Source of the DNA: Crambe crambe
Lineage: Eukaryota > Porifera > Demospongiae > Poecilosclerida > Crambeidae
Assembly: GCA_963924555.1 (NCBI GenBank)
Contig: OZ004588.1
Coordinates: 5,890,001-5,954,000 of the forward strand
Length of the DNA stretch: 64,000 bases
Direction: 5' to 3'
The position numbers and the translations under genes were made by a program. How positions within the stretch are numbered: the first letter of the stretch is position 1; the number at the start of each line of letters is the position of its first letter. The notes under the pieces are model-generated. The model was given only the letters and a program-made list of their open reading frames with translations, ran no database searches and was not told the DNA's origin. Of the stretch, positions 1 through 12,225 are shown piece after piece.

Positions 1-289
1 GTTCAGAATAACTTACTCGCTAAAGAAGAGGAATTCAGCATCCATTCAGGACGATGGAGATATTACAGGTATGGAGTAACAATTACATAACAATGCTGAG
101 ATGAGACAGTTCAGAATAACTTACTCGCTAAAGAAGAGGAATTCAGCATCCATTCAGGACGATGGAGATATTACAGGTATGGAGTAACAATTACATAACA
201 ATGCTGAGATGAGACAGTTCAGAATAACTTACAGACTGAAGAAGAGGAATTCAGCATCCATTCAGGACAATGAAGATATTATTACAGGG
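1..289. repeat. 108-bp tandem repeat, about 2.7 copies
   Basis: A 108-bp unit beginning GTTCAGAATAACTTA starts at 1, 109 and 217. Copies one and two look identical. The third diverges after about 15 bases and fades near 289. The array probably continues to the left of the window. Nothing coding is seen. Confidence 0.9.
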
Positions 290-835
290 TGGATATAATA
301 TAAAAGGTATGATGATAACATAGCCATCATTGTAGTTAGTGACTTACTCGTCTTTTCTCAGCCATGATAGCCACGACTATTCTTATATTTCAACTGTGAC
401 CTTATTCTGGTTTAAAGTACTGTGTAATGATATACGTAGGGTAGTAGCTAGACCCATTATAGTACCTTTTTGGCTCATGAAAACAACCAAGTTTAAATGC
501 TTTTCTCTGTTCTCTTTGTCCCCTCCCCCTCCCCAGGTAGAACCTCACTGGAATACCAAAAAAAAAAATTGTACAAGTCCATTCTTGTAGTAGCTAATGG
601 ATATAGGAACCTGGATTGATTTAGTACCTCAAAAGGTGCAGGTATAACCAAGTGTCAACTTCTCCACACCTCAGCAACTGACTGCAAAGAAAGAACACTT
701 ACCTGGTTGGATCAAAATGATGAATACTGTCATAACTAAATCACATGACACTCATGTTTCTATATATAGCTGCACTTTAAAAATAAATGTGCCCATTTTA
801 GGTTATCTGAGCAACTCAGATGGGTTGTTTTTACA
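290..835. other. Intergenic, no gene recognised
   Basis: An 83-codon open frame at 339-590 contains a run of prolines and lysines from low-complexity C and A tracts and has no recognisable domain, so I do not call it. No RNA gene is seen. Confidence 0.5.
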
Positions 836-1363
836 TACCGTAATCGTATAAATTTTCGGAGGTTTAAAATTTCGTGATTTCCGGAGCTGTTCTTATAATA
901 AAAAATTTCCGCAGGTCTAATTTTCGTAGCAAGCACATGGAAAATAATGCATGCGCATAATAGCTATATCATTGCCTGCTGCTAGGGCCGAGTGACATGC
1001 ATGATGGCTACCTTCTCGTGATTCGTGGCTACTACAGAGAAATCTAGATAGTCCCCCAAAAAGAAGAAAAGCTGAGCTGGCGACGCCAGACTAAAATCTA
1101 GACTACTACTGAAGGCGAGACGCTTCGTTGTAGAAGAGGGACAGGATCCTGGTAATGAAGCATGATACTTTCGTCCCACGGACTATCTGCTCCAGGTTTT
1201 TTTCCAGCTGCTATCGATATCGCATCGCATATCGCATGCGCGCGCATCGTCGTCATATATGACGTCATAGTATACTAAGACTTCGTTTATTATTTCGAGG
1301 ATTCTGATCGACTACGAAAATAACGAAAATAAAACCCCATCGAAAATTTATACGATTACGGTA
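836..1363. mobile_element. Non-autonomous DNA transposon (528 bp) with perfect inverted ends
   Basis: The first 23 bases (starting TACCGTAATCGTATAAATTT) are the exact reverse complement of the last 23 (1341-1363). The stretch TTGTTTTTACA lies just outside both ends (825-835 and 1365-1375) and may be a target-site duplication of about 10-11 bp. No transposase is inside. The class is not assigned. Confidence 0.8.
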
Positions 1364-1618
1364 TTTGTTTTTACAATGTTGGTTTTAGCTGCTCAGCAAT
1401 GTATAATGAAATTCAACACCACTGTCCACTGATGTATACTTATAACTACAGTTCACATGACATGTGACTAACTACCCCTAGTAGAAATCAATGGTACATC
1501 ATTTGACACTCAAAGTAATAATAGCTACATGTCATGTCATGAACATTCTAGGATAATAAAAAAATTTTAACAACACACAAAGGAGATAGCTAATTAAGTG
1601 ATTTGACTTCATGTATGA

Positions 1619-3387
1619 CTATGTAGAAATTGACTTCAAGCTTTTAAAAAGAACACAATATTGTTGCCCAGGACTACAAGGTCCGGTGAGAGGAAGCAGA
1701 AGAAACAGCTCAGTCAACACAGCCTCTCCTTCAAGCAGTTGCGGACTTTCCAGCCTCTTGGGGAAGATCCACACAGGGGGACGACCAGGACATGTAGTCT
1801 TGTCATCAGGAATGGAGCAGTTCCAGTGGCCTGATCGCAGTGTTTGCAGTGTAAACCTCCAGTAGTCCCATTTCTCAGGTTGAGGGGGATTTGATACAGG
1901 TGCCACTTCTTCCAGTGAGCATCTGAAAAAAAGAAAAAGAAAAAAAAAGAAGAATACAAAAATCACTTATTAATTTTTATCCCCCTAGGGGTTCAGGAAA
2001 CAATGATGATAGCTACATGCTTATCCTAATTTCAGAATGGAATTGAATCCCCCTAAATTGTACCTTTTACAAAGTTCTAAGCCACATTAATGCTCTCTTT
2101 AGAGTGTGTAGCTATAGAGAATAAGGAATATACCTTTTCTACCAAAAAGGTGGGCTTATGTAAGGTCGGCATGGATAACTTCATAGGTCACATATCAAGT
2201 ACAGGCATCTAGTCTACTTACATAAAGTCGTACACTTCGTGATTGGTCTCCAATCTAGCACTCCAGGCAGGATCACCATAGAACACAACACTGTCTCTAT
2301 CATAGATGAGACCAGAGCAATCACGAGAAAGACTCTCTGCGGCACTTTCTAATGTCATGAAGCACTTTTCATACACTGAGGAATGATCTTTGAGTCTGGT
2401 GCCCGTATGCTCAGTGTAATTCTTCTCCAGTTGGTGTAACAGTGATTGCTGATTTGCAAAGAAAGACTCGGCAAGAGACTTAGATCCAGGGTTATTGATG
2501 AAATATTTGTGTACCCCCCAACCTCCATAACCAAACCAAGTTGGCTCGACGTAACCAACCATTTGAACCACGTTAGCAGAGTGCATCCAACCCAAAGCCA
2601 TGCAGCCTTCGCTCGATATGTGCCCCATAAGACAGTTCCCAGCAGCACTGAGGACCTTAGGACTTCGGCTTCGACGTACGTCAATCCGTTTCCCCATCAG
2701 AGTGCGTCCGTATAATTGCCCTTTATCACAAAGGAACTTCCCTCCTTGATAGTGGTAAGCTATATTCCAGTCATCTTCAGTTGCATGTCCACTGGATATG
2801 ATCATATCGACACCCTTATCTGGGGATCCATCATCTTCACCACATGAAGCTCTTTCATCACTGATTTCTTGGACTATGAGTGGTGTGGTGTCATCAGGAC
2901 ACTGCTGTAAAACTTTCTCGCTGTGATTCAAACTCTTGACGTAAGAAATTCCTTGTTCAAGCTCGCTAAACCAAACACCAGCTTTAAATTTCTCCAGGTC
3001 TACCGGGCAGTTTGCAACGACACGTCGTATAATAAGAGGCTCCTGATCCAGTGCAGATAACACATTGTCCTCAATGAGTCCAGTTAAAACACCCCAAATC
3101 GTGTCGGTGTATGGGTTAGACAGATCTAGCTCTCTTGTGAGCCTGTTCACTTCATTCACGAAAATTTTAGAGCATTCTGAATGGTGAGTCAAGAAACAGC
3201 AGTAATATGGTTTTATATCTGTGAGCTGGCTAAGACAAGATCTCACAGATGTTTGTTGATAGAGCACAGTGCGGACTTGACCTGGCCACACGCCTTCGTA
3301 CTTTTGCTGGAGTTTGAGCAAGGCTTCGGGCCATAGCTGGCTGGTTCTCTTGCTACAGACGATCGCATACATCACTGGTACTGCCAT
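1619..3387 (-). CDS. Gingipain/caspase-fold (peptidase C25/C11-like) protein
   Basis: Two exons: 2222-3387 and 1619-1922. The first ends at a strong donor (AT|GTAAGT) and the second follows a long polypyrimidine tract ending in CAG. The frame is kept and the protein is about 489 aa. I see a His in SSGHATEDDW (residue 201) and a Cys in AAGNCLMGHI (residue 252), followed by MALGWMHSANVVQMVGYVEP. This matches the His-Cys dyad pattern of clan CD peptidases such as gingipain and clostripain, and resembles uncharacterised bacterial (planctomycete-type) proteins as I remember them. There is no signal peptide, so it is probably cytosolic. The start at 3387 is the first ATG of the long frame; an inverted-repeat arm lies only about 25 bp upstream. 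Substrate and role are unknown. The bacterial resemblance suggests possible horizontal transfer, with an intron gained later. The exon pair is well supported; the family call is moderate. Confidence 0.72.
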
Positions 3388-3412
3388 TATCCAACTGGCG
3401 AAGCCGACCCTT

Positions 3413-5407
3413 TACCACCATAGACTATATAGGTTCCTACATGGACTGGAAACGCCTATTAAATTAATATTAACATAGATATAGATACTCCGTATGGATG
3501 TGAAACGCTTCCGGATATCTTTCTACGGCAAATTCAATCATTGTCTCGCGCATGATGCGGACTAGTATGCGCACCTAATTGAAATTACGGGGCTTCCATG
3601 GTAACTACAATAATAATAATAATACCTGCCTGAAGGAATTAGAGCTCTTTAGTACATCCTGCTGCATAAGACTCTACTGCATGATATGCATGCAGTGAAT
3701 GATTATAGCTATTCAAGAATAAAAATAAAATAAATTCAGAATTGATGAGAGCCTGTATATATGAGAAGATGATGGATGCAAAACAATGATTTTGGTTACT
3801 AAGAAAGATGTCAGTAAAGTGAAGTTGATATACTTGGCACATTTTTTTCTCTTTTCCCACTGTCAATCTTGACAAAATGAGTGATATCATCACTCACGAG
3901 TCTGCCATTGCTGAGAGGTATAATTATATTGCAGGATTGCAGGATATTTTCTTTGTGTCCACAATGGCTTTCTCTTCTTCTATCTTTTCTTTTGTCCAAC
4001 TTCCACCTTGCTCCTTTCTTCCGTTTCTTATGATATGATTTTTTTTCCTTTGCTATGATTGTACATCATTTAAAAATAGCCATGAGATGTCTAATTATTA
4101 TTGCCACTGGCTATAGGCTGAAAGCATAGAATCTATGCTGAAAGACAGTCCTCTATACTTTAAAGGCTTCTAGAACTAACCATATCAGTTAGAAGGAAAA
4201 AAATGATAGATTCTCCCGGTGTACCAATATCTAAACTGTTGCATGGCATGTAGTCTTAGTGTTCACAATGTGTAGTCCTGAAGAAAATCTAACCAAAGTG
4301 GACTACATTAATATGCTCAAATTCAGCTCTACAATATTATAACATTCCTATTTGACATTAACTTTCACATTCTCCCAGTCTAACATAATGTACTGTTGCC
4401 TCTGTATTACTTTTTTTCCTGGTGCAGTGCATTGGTTTTCAGTAAATCTAACCAAAAGTTATTTTTAGTGTTGATACAATATTGTATCAGTTCCCATAGC
4501 TGACTGGTTGGTTATTTCCACTAATTTTTTTAAGGTACTACTTACCTGATTATCATCCATTAATTTTCGCACGTGAACTATACCACAATACAATTTAGTA
4601 AGCAACCGCAAAAGAAAAACTGCAGTGACACCGCTTGCAACATTGGTAGTCAAGCGAGACAGTGATTGTACCGGGGAATTCCGTATACTATTCCGTGTTC
4701 GCGGGCGTTTCATATCCATACGGAGTATCTATCTATGATATTAACAAGCACTTCCGGTCGTGTGATATCCGTGTTGCGCCTATTGCGCTGCAGCTGTATC
4801 TCCATGAACAGGAAAGATCACTTTAGTGGTTAACCGTACAAGCTTGTAAGTGGCTATGAAGAGGCTGAACTCTGCCAGGGAGACTATACTACAAGATGCC
4901 AAGACCCTGGGATTATTGTCAGAGCAAAAGTCGAGTTAAAGTGTGCTCTAGCAGTTAAAATTGCATATAAATACTTTGTGTAATTTTATCTCCTGAAGTA
5001 GTTCTATCATCCATAGTTAATGTGGTTGAGGACTTGAAGTACATGTTAGTAAATTGTTTTAAAAGATACATATCAACTTTCTACTACATTGTTACTAACT
5101 ACTATACCTTTCTTTGTTAAATAGTATACCTGCTTTGTGTAATTTTCTAGGACCAAGTTTAACCTATCCAGCTCATACTGTAATATAAGCAGTTCATATA
5201 AAGTTTGCAGTGTTGCATGGTATTGTTTTTATCCATTTGGGGTACATATTTGGTTGTAGAAATTCACTAGACAGTTAATTGACGGAAACAGCCGGCCCAG
5301 AATACAATATCCGGTAAGTATTACCATAAATATACGGAACACCGCAAGGCGGATGTAATTAATCATTTCCAGTCCATTCTGGAACCTCTATAGTCTATGT
5401 TACCACA
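3413..5407. mobile_element. Nested inverted repeats, probable transposon-in-transposon
   Basis: Outer arms: about 3413-3450 (CATAGACTATATAGGTTCC...) pairs with about 5367-5407 read in reverse, roughly 80% identical over 40 bp. Inner arms: 3464-3506 (ATAGATACTCCGTATGGATG...) pairs with 4708-4744 in reverse, nearly identical over 28 bp and similar over about 40. The inner element spans 3464-4744 (1.28 kb). No transposase is seen. The left outer arm lies next to the start of the peptidase gene. The rest of this gene-free stretch holds only the weak exon candidate listed separately. Confidence 0.65.
4548..4719 (-). other. Candidate first coding exon of an unidentified gene
   Basis: From an ATG at 4719 the minus strand is open through residues rich in Arg, Ser, Leu and Val (it includes LLTKLYCGIVHVRKLMDDNQ) and meets a consensus donor CAG|GTAAGT at 4548/4547. 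The composition looks coding and the splice site is strong. I could not place a downstream exon confidently; a Lys/Arg-rich frame ending near 3811 is one possibility. The exon lies inside the inner inverted-repeat element, so it may be a captured host fragment or chance. Confidence 0.25.
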
Positions 5408-5568
5408 AAAGGGATAACTAAAAACCACACCCATTACATATCACATATTATTGATAATCAAAGAATGACTGTAAACTATGCATACAGCCAAGAGCCTATT
5501 AAAATCAAAACTACAGTCATGTTCAAACAGTTTAGTTTATTCTCAAAAATTAATTATTATCAAAGAGT

Positions 5569-8500
5569 TTAATCATCCTGATCTTCACCCTTAAGAATGG
5601 CCTCGAAGGAGAAGGGCTTGAACCTGTAGCCATTTCCATCGTAGAACTTGTTCTGAAACTCCACCCAGTGCAGTCTGAGGGCGTGCAGGAAGGCAGAGAG
5701 ACCCTCCATCACTAAGAGGATAACCACTGTCTCAGCTGTAGTAATTAAGTAAGAACAGTCCTCATAATTAGCATATTCAAATACTTATTTCTAATTAGAG
5801 CTCACCTGCCCAGGCTGCCCAAATGAAAAAGAGGGCTATTGCTCCCAATACTGGATCCCTGGCACCAGGTGCAACAGCCTTATCAATGCCCATAGTCCAC
5901 AGGACCTCAGACAACTCTGTGTGGATCAAGAAAGAAAGAGAGGGAACTTGAACCAATGGAAGCACTCGAAAGGCATCACATGATATTATCATACACAACC
6001 ACTGTGATCATAAGAGTCCTACTCAGACTTAATTATGAAGGTCTTTTCATGAATCATGAAAAAAAATTGGATCTCGTTTTTAGAAATCTTAATCACAAAT
6101 TAAAGGTCATATCCAACAACAGTTGTACACTCCCTGACTTACCAGCATGAGCCAAACTGAGAGCCCAGAGTCGTAAGTAAGAGGCAGTGTTGGAGATGGT
6201 ACCAAGACAGTACTCAATAGTGTGGATGGCTTGAGTGATAAAAGTCTCACCGAAGTCAAACTGCAAGTGTGATGGGAGGAGTGAGTGGAGGAGGGGGAAG
6301 GGATGAGTGAGGAGTGGAGGGGGGACAGGAGGATAGGGGGAGGAGTGAGTGGACAAGGGGGAAAGGATGAGCGAGGAGTGGAGGGGAGGAGCGAGTGGAG
6401 GAGGAGGAAGGGATGAGTGAGGAGTGGGGAATGAACAAGGGAAGGAGTGAGTGAAGACAGGGAGGAGTGAAAGGGGGAGTAGAGGAAGTGGTGGAGGGGA
6501 GAAGGGATATGAACGAAGGAGGAAAGGAGGAGAGAGAGGTGTAGTGGTGGACTCACATGTGGGACTTCCTTATCCTTCTTGGGGTCCTCCAAAGCAGCAG
6601 GACCCACAGCTTCCTCCTCCTTGGAGGCGTGGTGGATGATCTGCTCCTCATCGGAAGCAGTAGAGTCACTCTCTGCAACATTGTAGGACGAGCCATTGCG
6701 CTGGGAGGCCTGCAAAAAAACAACAACAACAGGGTGGAATGAAGTATGAAAAATATTCATACATGAAAACTACTAGCTATTGGATTGAGTTTACCTTTTG
6801 CTTCTTCTTGTTCTTACGGAAGAGGTAGAAAGGTTTGAAGCAGAGCATCCATGGAATGCAGATGACTGCCAGTATCACAAGCAATACATGGAAGATACGC
6901 TGAAGACAGAGAGATATCAATATTATTTGACTCTTGGGCTGGCAATACTCAAAAGACTATGCATGCGGATTCAGTATATCCCTCAAGTTCGTAATCCCTC
7001 AATATTTTTCAAGTAAGGTTTAGCACAGGTTTAGTAAATTCAATGATTATACACTTACCTGGAAGTTGGCCGCCTCTGGGGAAGGGGCAAACACAGAATA
7101 CAGATTCTTTTCAAGCTCTACACCAGTAGCAGTTGCATTGACGGATGGGGCCGAACCAAATGCCAAAAACATGTTAATCAGTGTGATGAGGAGACTGGGA
7201 GCCTGCATGAAAGACAATCAATTTATTTCACCATGCATCTGGCCTGAACTTGACTACTGCCTAAATATAAATTCCAATGATATTGTGTTCAAACTATCCC
7301 CACAAAAATAACAACAAAACGGCCCCAGGACATATGTCCAGTCAAAACTGCAGTTTTGGCCAGCGTTGGTCTGATACTACTACAGAACTAGCAATTTCGG
7401 ATTCTACTATGTCATCATTTCCATGAAACCGACAAGTTAGCAGACATATGTAAGCACCTGTTAATTGACTCACTTGGTTTGGGTCTTCATAATAATAAGA
7501 CCACTTGTAGATGACCATGAACACCAACCAACCAAAGATGCACAACAGGAATATCACTTGGGGGATGAATTCCATATAAATGTTAAAGTATCGCTTGAAA
7601 TGCCTGCATCAGAGAGAAGTCTATCATAATGTACACATACTGTGAGGGTTTCATATTATGCAATTATTTCAAATCTTGCCAGGGCAGTGTTGTTGGAACT
7701 TACACGTGGTTAAAGACACCCAGGCAGACTCCAAAGAGCATCTGAAAGACACCTAGAACTATGGCCATCTTCATCTTGTAGGAGTTGAGAAACGTCAGCT
7801 TGTTGTAAGCCACATTCCAAACCTAAGGAACATAGCGTACAATTCAAGTTTATTTCAAGCTACCTACAACATGCAGGCAAGTAGCTGGTACCAATAAGAC
7901 AGCAGATCAGATCAGAGTTCTAGTTAGTCACCCTGGGTGGGTGTGTAAGTATGGCAGAGGTGTGGGCAGGTAGCTCCGCCCCTTTAAACCCTAGGTAGGT
8001 GCGAATTAGAAACGATTGGATCTGGGGAATAGCCCCTTGCCCTACATCAATTACGTCACTAGTGACAACGGTCGATTTGAATGAGGGACTTTTGGCATGA
8101 CAAAAGTGGCAAAAGAAAGTGAAGACCAACAAGGATTCACAAATTCACACATCAGTTTTTTGCAAAACCACAACTTCATACTATACAGCGTGTATAACAT
8201 CTTACAGGGTCTATTCCGATGGGGTATGGCTGGTGAAATTTCATTGCTTCTCTAGGGAAAGTGGTGAGTTCAGCCTCCTTGGCCCCCATGATGACACAAC
8301 TGGTGTTGTGGTAATCTCCAGCATCTCTACTGCCACAGCATATTCCAATTAAACTACAGAACAGAAGTCACATGATATAAGTTTGAAGGCAACACTGATA
8401 ACTTAACCAGTGATCTGCAATTGTTTCTACTTGCCCCCTAAACCAGTTACTCACACAGGACTAGGATCGCCCATCCCCGCTTGGAGACCATTTGCCACAT

Positions 8501-10522
8501 TGGTAAAACCTGCATTCCACGATGACCCAAAAATGTTGATAGACTTGGAGAAGAGGTCATTGTAAATGAATCCAGTGTAGATGGAGAAGAGACCCATGAG
8601 AAAAATAATGTAACGTCCACCAAATATTGTCTGAAATATCTGCACAAAAAGTGTTAGTACACCGACAGTTACATAAGCATTTTAAGCGGTAGGGGAGAGA
8701 GAGAGAGAGAGATCATTCTTTGGCAGAGCTAAAACTATTGGCACACAGATAATAATATCTATAGCACACTTACCTCTCCTCCGAAAGTGGCCTTGGCTAG
8801 CCTCTTCTCAAATATGATGAGGAGAAGAGAAAAGAGGGCCATGATGATTCCATGTCCAGCGTCACCAAACATGACAGCAAACAGAAATGGGAATGTGATG
8901 ATGGAGTAGGGAGCTAAGAAAATAGGTAAAGGGTCATCACTAAGTTAAGATTACTGGGCATGGGCCATGCATGGGCAACACATTAATGCTAAAAACCACT
9001 TAGGAATGAGCAAACACTTTGACAGGGAAATGAGGGAACCGGTAAAGGATCAACACAATCACAGATGTCACTACTAGGAACTGGTGAAGGGTCACCAAAC
9101 CACAAACTTCACTTACCAGGATTGACTTCCTCATAAGTAGCCAAGCCATAAGCATCAATGATGGCCTGGAAACCACTAGTGAACTTGTTCAGCTTGTTGT
9201 AGGTGGGTGGCTGGTCATCTGACTTCATACGATTGAGGATGGAAGGTACAGTAGAGCCACTCCTCTCCTACAAAGAGTCACATGATTGATCACTAAAGCA
9301 GAATACTATAGAGTGTGGTTTGGAGATGTATATGCAATGTCCATGCTGTCAACAGTTCATAGCTCCCTTAATGCCATTGCATCCACAACAACTCTATGTA
9401 AAATGCAATCATTCAATTCTGGATATGTTCCAGTGTCTAATGAAGATGGGACTGGCAGGAGGCCATATTCATTTTTGTGAAGCTGCTGGAATCAATGTCT
9501 AGACAGCTCATTAACTATACAGAGTATTCTTATAACCAAGGGGGGGGAGAAGACCCGTTACATGACCTCACAATTCTGTCACTATCCCAACCCACCCATC
9601 CAGGGACTTACGGTTCCTCTGCTGAGGGCATTCTGTATTTCATCAAGGTCCTCTACAGGACACCAACACTCGGCAATCAGGCAGCGCTGAGTCACATCAA
9701 GGTTAAACATATTCATGGTGTGGTAAATCCCTTTTATCTTCTTGACCTATAAAAAGAACAAGTCAGTGTACAATTTTGTGAGACTGGCCAACTCAAATTT
9801 AAAGTTTTGAAAAATTAAAGTATGATCCACAAACATCTCACAGAGGATTGCAGGTTGGTTGACTTTGCTTGCTTACATAAGAGGCCACTAGCTATTGTTC
9901 TGAACAATGGCTAGTGGTATATTATGTCAACAAGCAAAAAATCTTCAACCTGCAATCCTCTGTACCCCATGAAATATCCCACTGTCTGGTATACTGTGAA
10001 TCTGGGCCACCAGATGGTATCATGGTGGTCTCTTTACAGAATGGGATATATTATAGCTTAACAGGATTATTATATGCACCTTGGTTTGCCATACATCAAT
10101 CTCGAGTGCAATGTCACGAAACTGCTTGTTGGAGTGGTCCTCGGTGGTCTCCAGGACGCTGTTCAAGTCATGGATCCTGTGGTCCACAGCAACTGTCATC
10201 TCCTCACGTTCAGCTGCTGTCTCTGGGCACTGGTAAAGGGTGGCACGAAAACCTTCACAGATTTTTCTGACTCGGCTGCGGAGCTGGTCCCCTTGGAAGA
10301 AGAGAATAAAAACCACTTTGTGCTCCATCAAACCCTATGTATACAGAAAAGGATAAATATATTAATGGAATTTCTGTGGTACACTTACAGTGGTGGGGTC
10401 TTCAAGAGGTTCATCTATCTCAGCTCTCCTCAGGAAAACATTACCACGACAAGCTCTCCATAGCACACGCTCAAATATTGGCATCTTCTCACGTTTGATT
10501 ACACCCGTTACAAACCTAGAGA

Positions 10523-10589
<67 letters not shown>

Positions 10590-11953
10590 TACAGTATTAT
10601 AAAAGGAGGGAATTATAACTAAATAAGGAAATTACTGAGTAGATTAACAAGTGCATACGTGAACTTAGTTGGCATTGGTATCTTTTTCTGGTATTGAGTG
10701 TCTTCCTCGTCGGTATCCAGCAAAGCCTTCTCATCACCAGGTGATGCAGGCCGAGGCTCAGAAGGTGCAGGGAGAATAGGGGGAGGACCCCCATACATCG
10801 TCTGCTCAGCCTACAGACATGAGTGAGTGAGTGTTTAGAGAGAGAGAGAGTATGAGCAAGGCTATCAGCTCAGTTGTGTTCATAATTCTACGCACCTCCT
10901 CAAAGAATCCCTGCGTCCTTAGCAGGATGTACTGGAGCTCAATCAAGTCCAACAGGTTCTTCTTGAGGGTCTCTTTGTTGCCATTTATCTCCTTCACTTC
11001 ACCTTCAAGCACTTCAAACTTAGTTTCCAGATCAATCATGCCTAAAATTAAAGTTTTTCACCAACAGTAGTGAATTGCATCTAGCAGTGAGGATCACCAT
11101 TGAATCTGTCTGCATATTTCCATGCCCACCACATTGGTGGACAAGATATAGGAAAATTGTACTATAGCATTCACTTGGTATTCATTATACCCTTTCCCAA
11201 TGCTCATAGAGTGGGTGATCAGCTCTCGGATGATGTTTTAAATGTAAAATTTGGTCATTGACTTGAGAAAGTTACAGTAGATATAGTGAATGATCAAGGG
11301 ATCAAGTGAATGCCTCACCTATGGTTCTGCATGGGGGGTCTATATGGACTGACAGTATTTATCCACTTAATAGTGTATGGAGCTGAGCTACGCTAGATAT
11401 TGTTTCTCCTTACTTTGTGGGTCAGGGGCCTCCACACTGGGGGAGGGCTGAACCTCAATCCCTGCCTTCTCTAGCTCGTTTCGAAGGAAACGCAACTTCC
11501 TCTCCATCTCGTCACATCGTCGCACTTCATTGATGAACTTGCGCTGGAAGGCACTGACCTCTGGGTTCAGCTACAAGAAAGAAAAGGGATGTGGTCAATA
11601 GCACATGGTAGATAGATAGTTTGACTTACATCTCTAAACTGCACTTTTCCCTGTGAAAGGAAGAAAAATATACATGTAAAAAGATTGTTAGTGGAAGCAT
11701 TCATTCTTCCGGTTAGTATATTAAAGGTAGCTAGCTAGTTTAACTTTCATCCCAAAACCTTAAATCCCTAAAATCTTGGCTAGACAGGATTGAAAACAGG
11801 CACAAAATACGCTTATATCAAAGCTAAAGGGCTTGGCTAATATTATTAAAGTCTCACCAATTCTCCCAGCTCTCTGATGCAGGCGTAGGCGGCCTCAGAC
11901 TGTAGAAACAGCTGGGCTAGGGTCATCTTCTCGGAGCGAAATAGCGACCCCAT
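5569..11953 (-). CDS. ATP6V0A: V-type proton ATPase subunit a (V0 sector)
   Basis: Twenty exons: 11858-11953, 11630-11650, 11414-11570, 10896-11041, 10659-10810, 10389-10515, 10080-10334, 9612-9746, 9117-9267, 8774-8913, 8455-8639, 8206-8353, 7704-7822, 7474-7603, 7059-7202, 6795-6899, 6557-6709, 6143-6260, 5806-5916, 5569-5735. All use GT-AG and sum to 2760 nt, 919 aa. The protein is the membrane-embedded stator of the proton pump of endosomes, lysosomes and other acidic compartments. The N-terminus [20 protein letters not shown] and the C-terminal [20 protein letters not shown] are family hallmarks. The essential proton-path arginine is in [15 protein letters not shown] (about R818). It is some 80 aa longer than typical orthologues (about 830-840 aa); acidic inserts in exons 5 and 17 and a Cys-containing loop in exon 12 account for much of this. 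Exon 2 is only 21 nt. An AATAAA lies just downstream (about 5536-5541 on the complement). I cannot choose between vertebrate paralogues a1-a4. Confidence 0.97.
9841..9962. mobile_element. MITE in V-ATPase a intron 7 (122 bp)
   Basis: CAGAGGATTGCAGGTTG at 9841-9857 is the exact reverse complement of 9946-9962. An inner pair (CCACTAGC/GCTAGTGG) folds the middle into a hairpin. Its ends closely match those of the element at 32211-32339, so the two belong to one family. Confidence 0.75.
10516..10587. repeat. (GA)n microsatellite in V-ATPase a intron 5
   Basis: A run of about 35 GA units abuts exon 6. Read on the gene strand it is (CT)n and supplies the polypyrimidine tract of that exon's acceptor. 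Confidence 0.9.
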
Positions 11954-12225
11954 TGTCTTTAGTGTCTAACTGACTGATAAGTTGTATCAGAAGGGGCTTC
12001 TTTGTTAGCAGGACAAACTTTCAAAGAGGTCTACAAATCGTCTTTCACCAGCACCTCATTTAATTAATGATTGCATCATCAATCATGTGATTTTTTGTCA
12101 CGTGCGCGTGTAGGTGGGACCGACCTTTATTTTCTGCGCATGCTTGGATTGCATCAGAAGCATCATGAATTCCTTCATTGCAGATAATCTAGCCTCTAGC
12201 CCTAGCTGTCAGACTACAGGAGATC
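11954..12225. promoter_or_regulatory. Divergent promoter region, V-ATPase a / secreted protein
   Basis: These 272 bp separate the start codons of two genes transcribed away from each other. The stretch contains GTCACGTGCGCG and TGCGCATGC at about 12098-12145, which resemble E-box and NRF1-like motifs common in sponge promoters. No TATA box is obvious. The functional reading is inference. Confidence 0.45.

Noticed and set aside
339-590. 83-codon open frame on the plus strand
   Set aside because: Ends in proline and lysine runs from C and A tracts, no domain, no splice context.
6107-6760. 217-codon minus frame rich in Pro/Ser/Leu
   Set aside because: V-ATPase a exon 17 read through into a GAGTGGAGGAG-type repeat intron.
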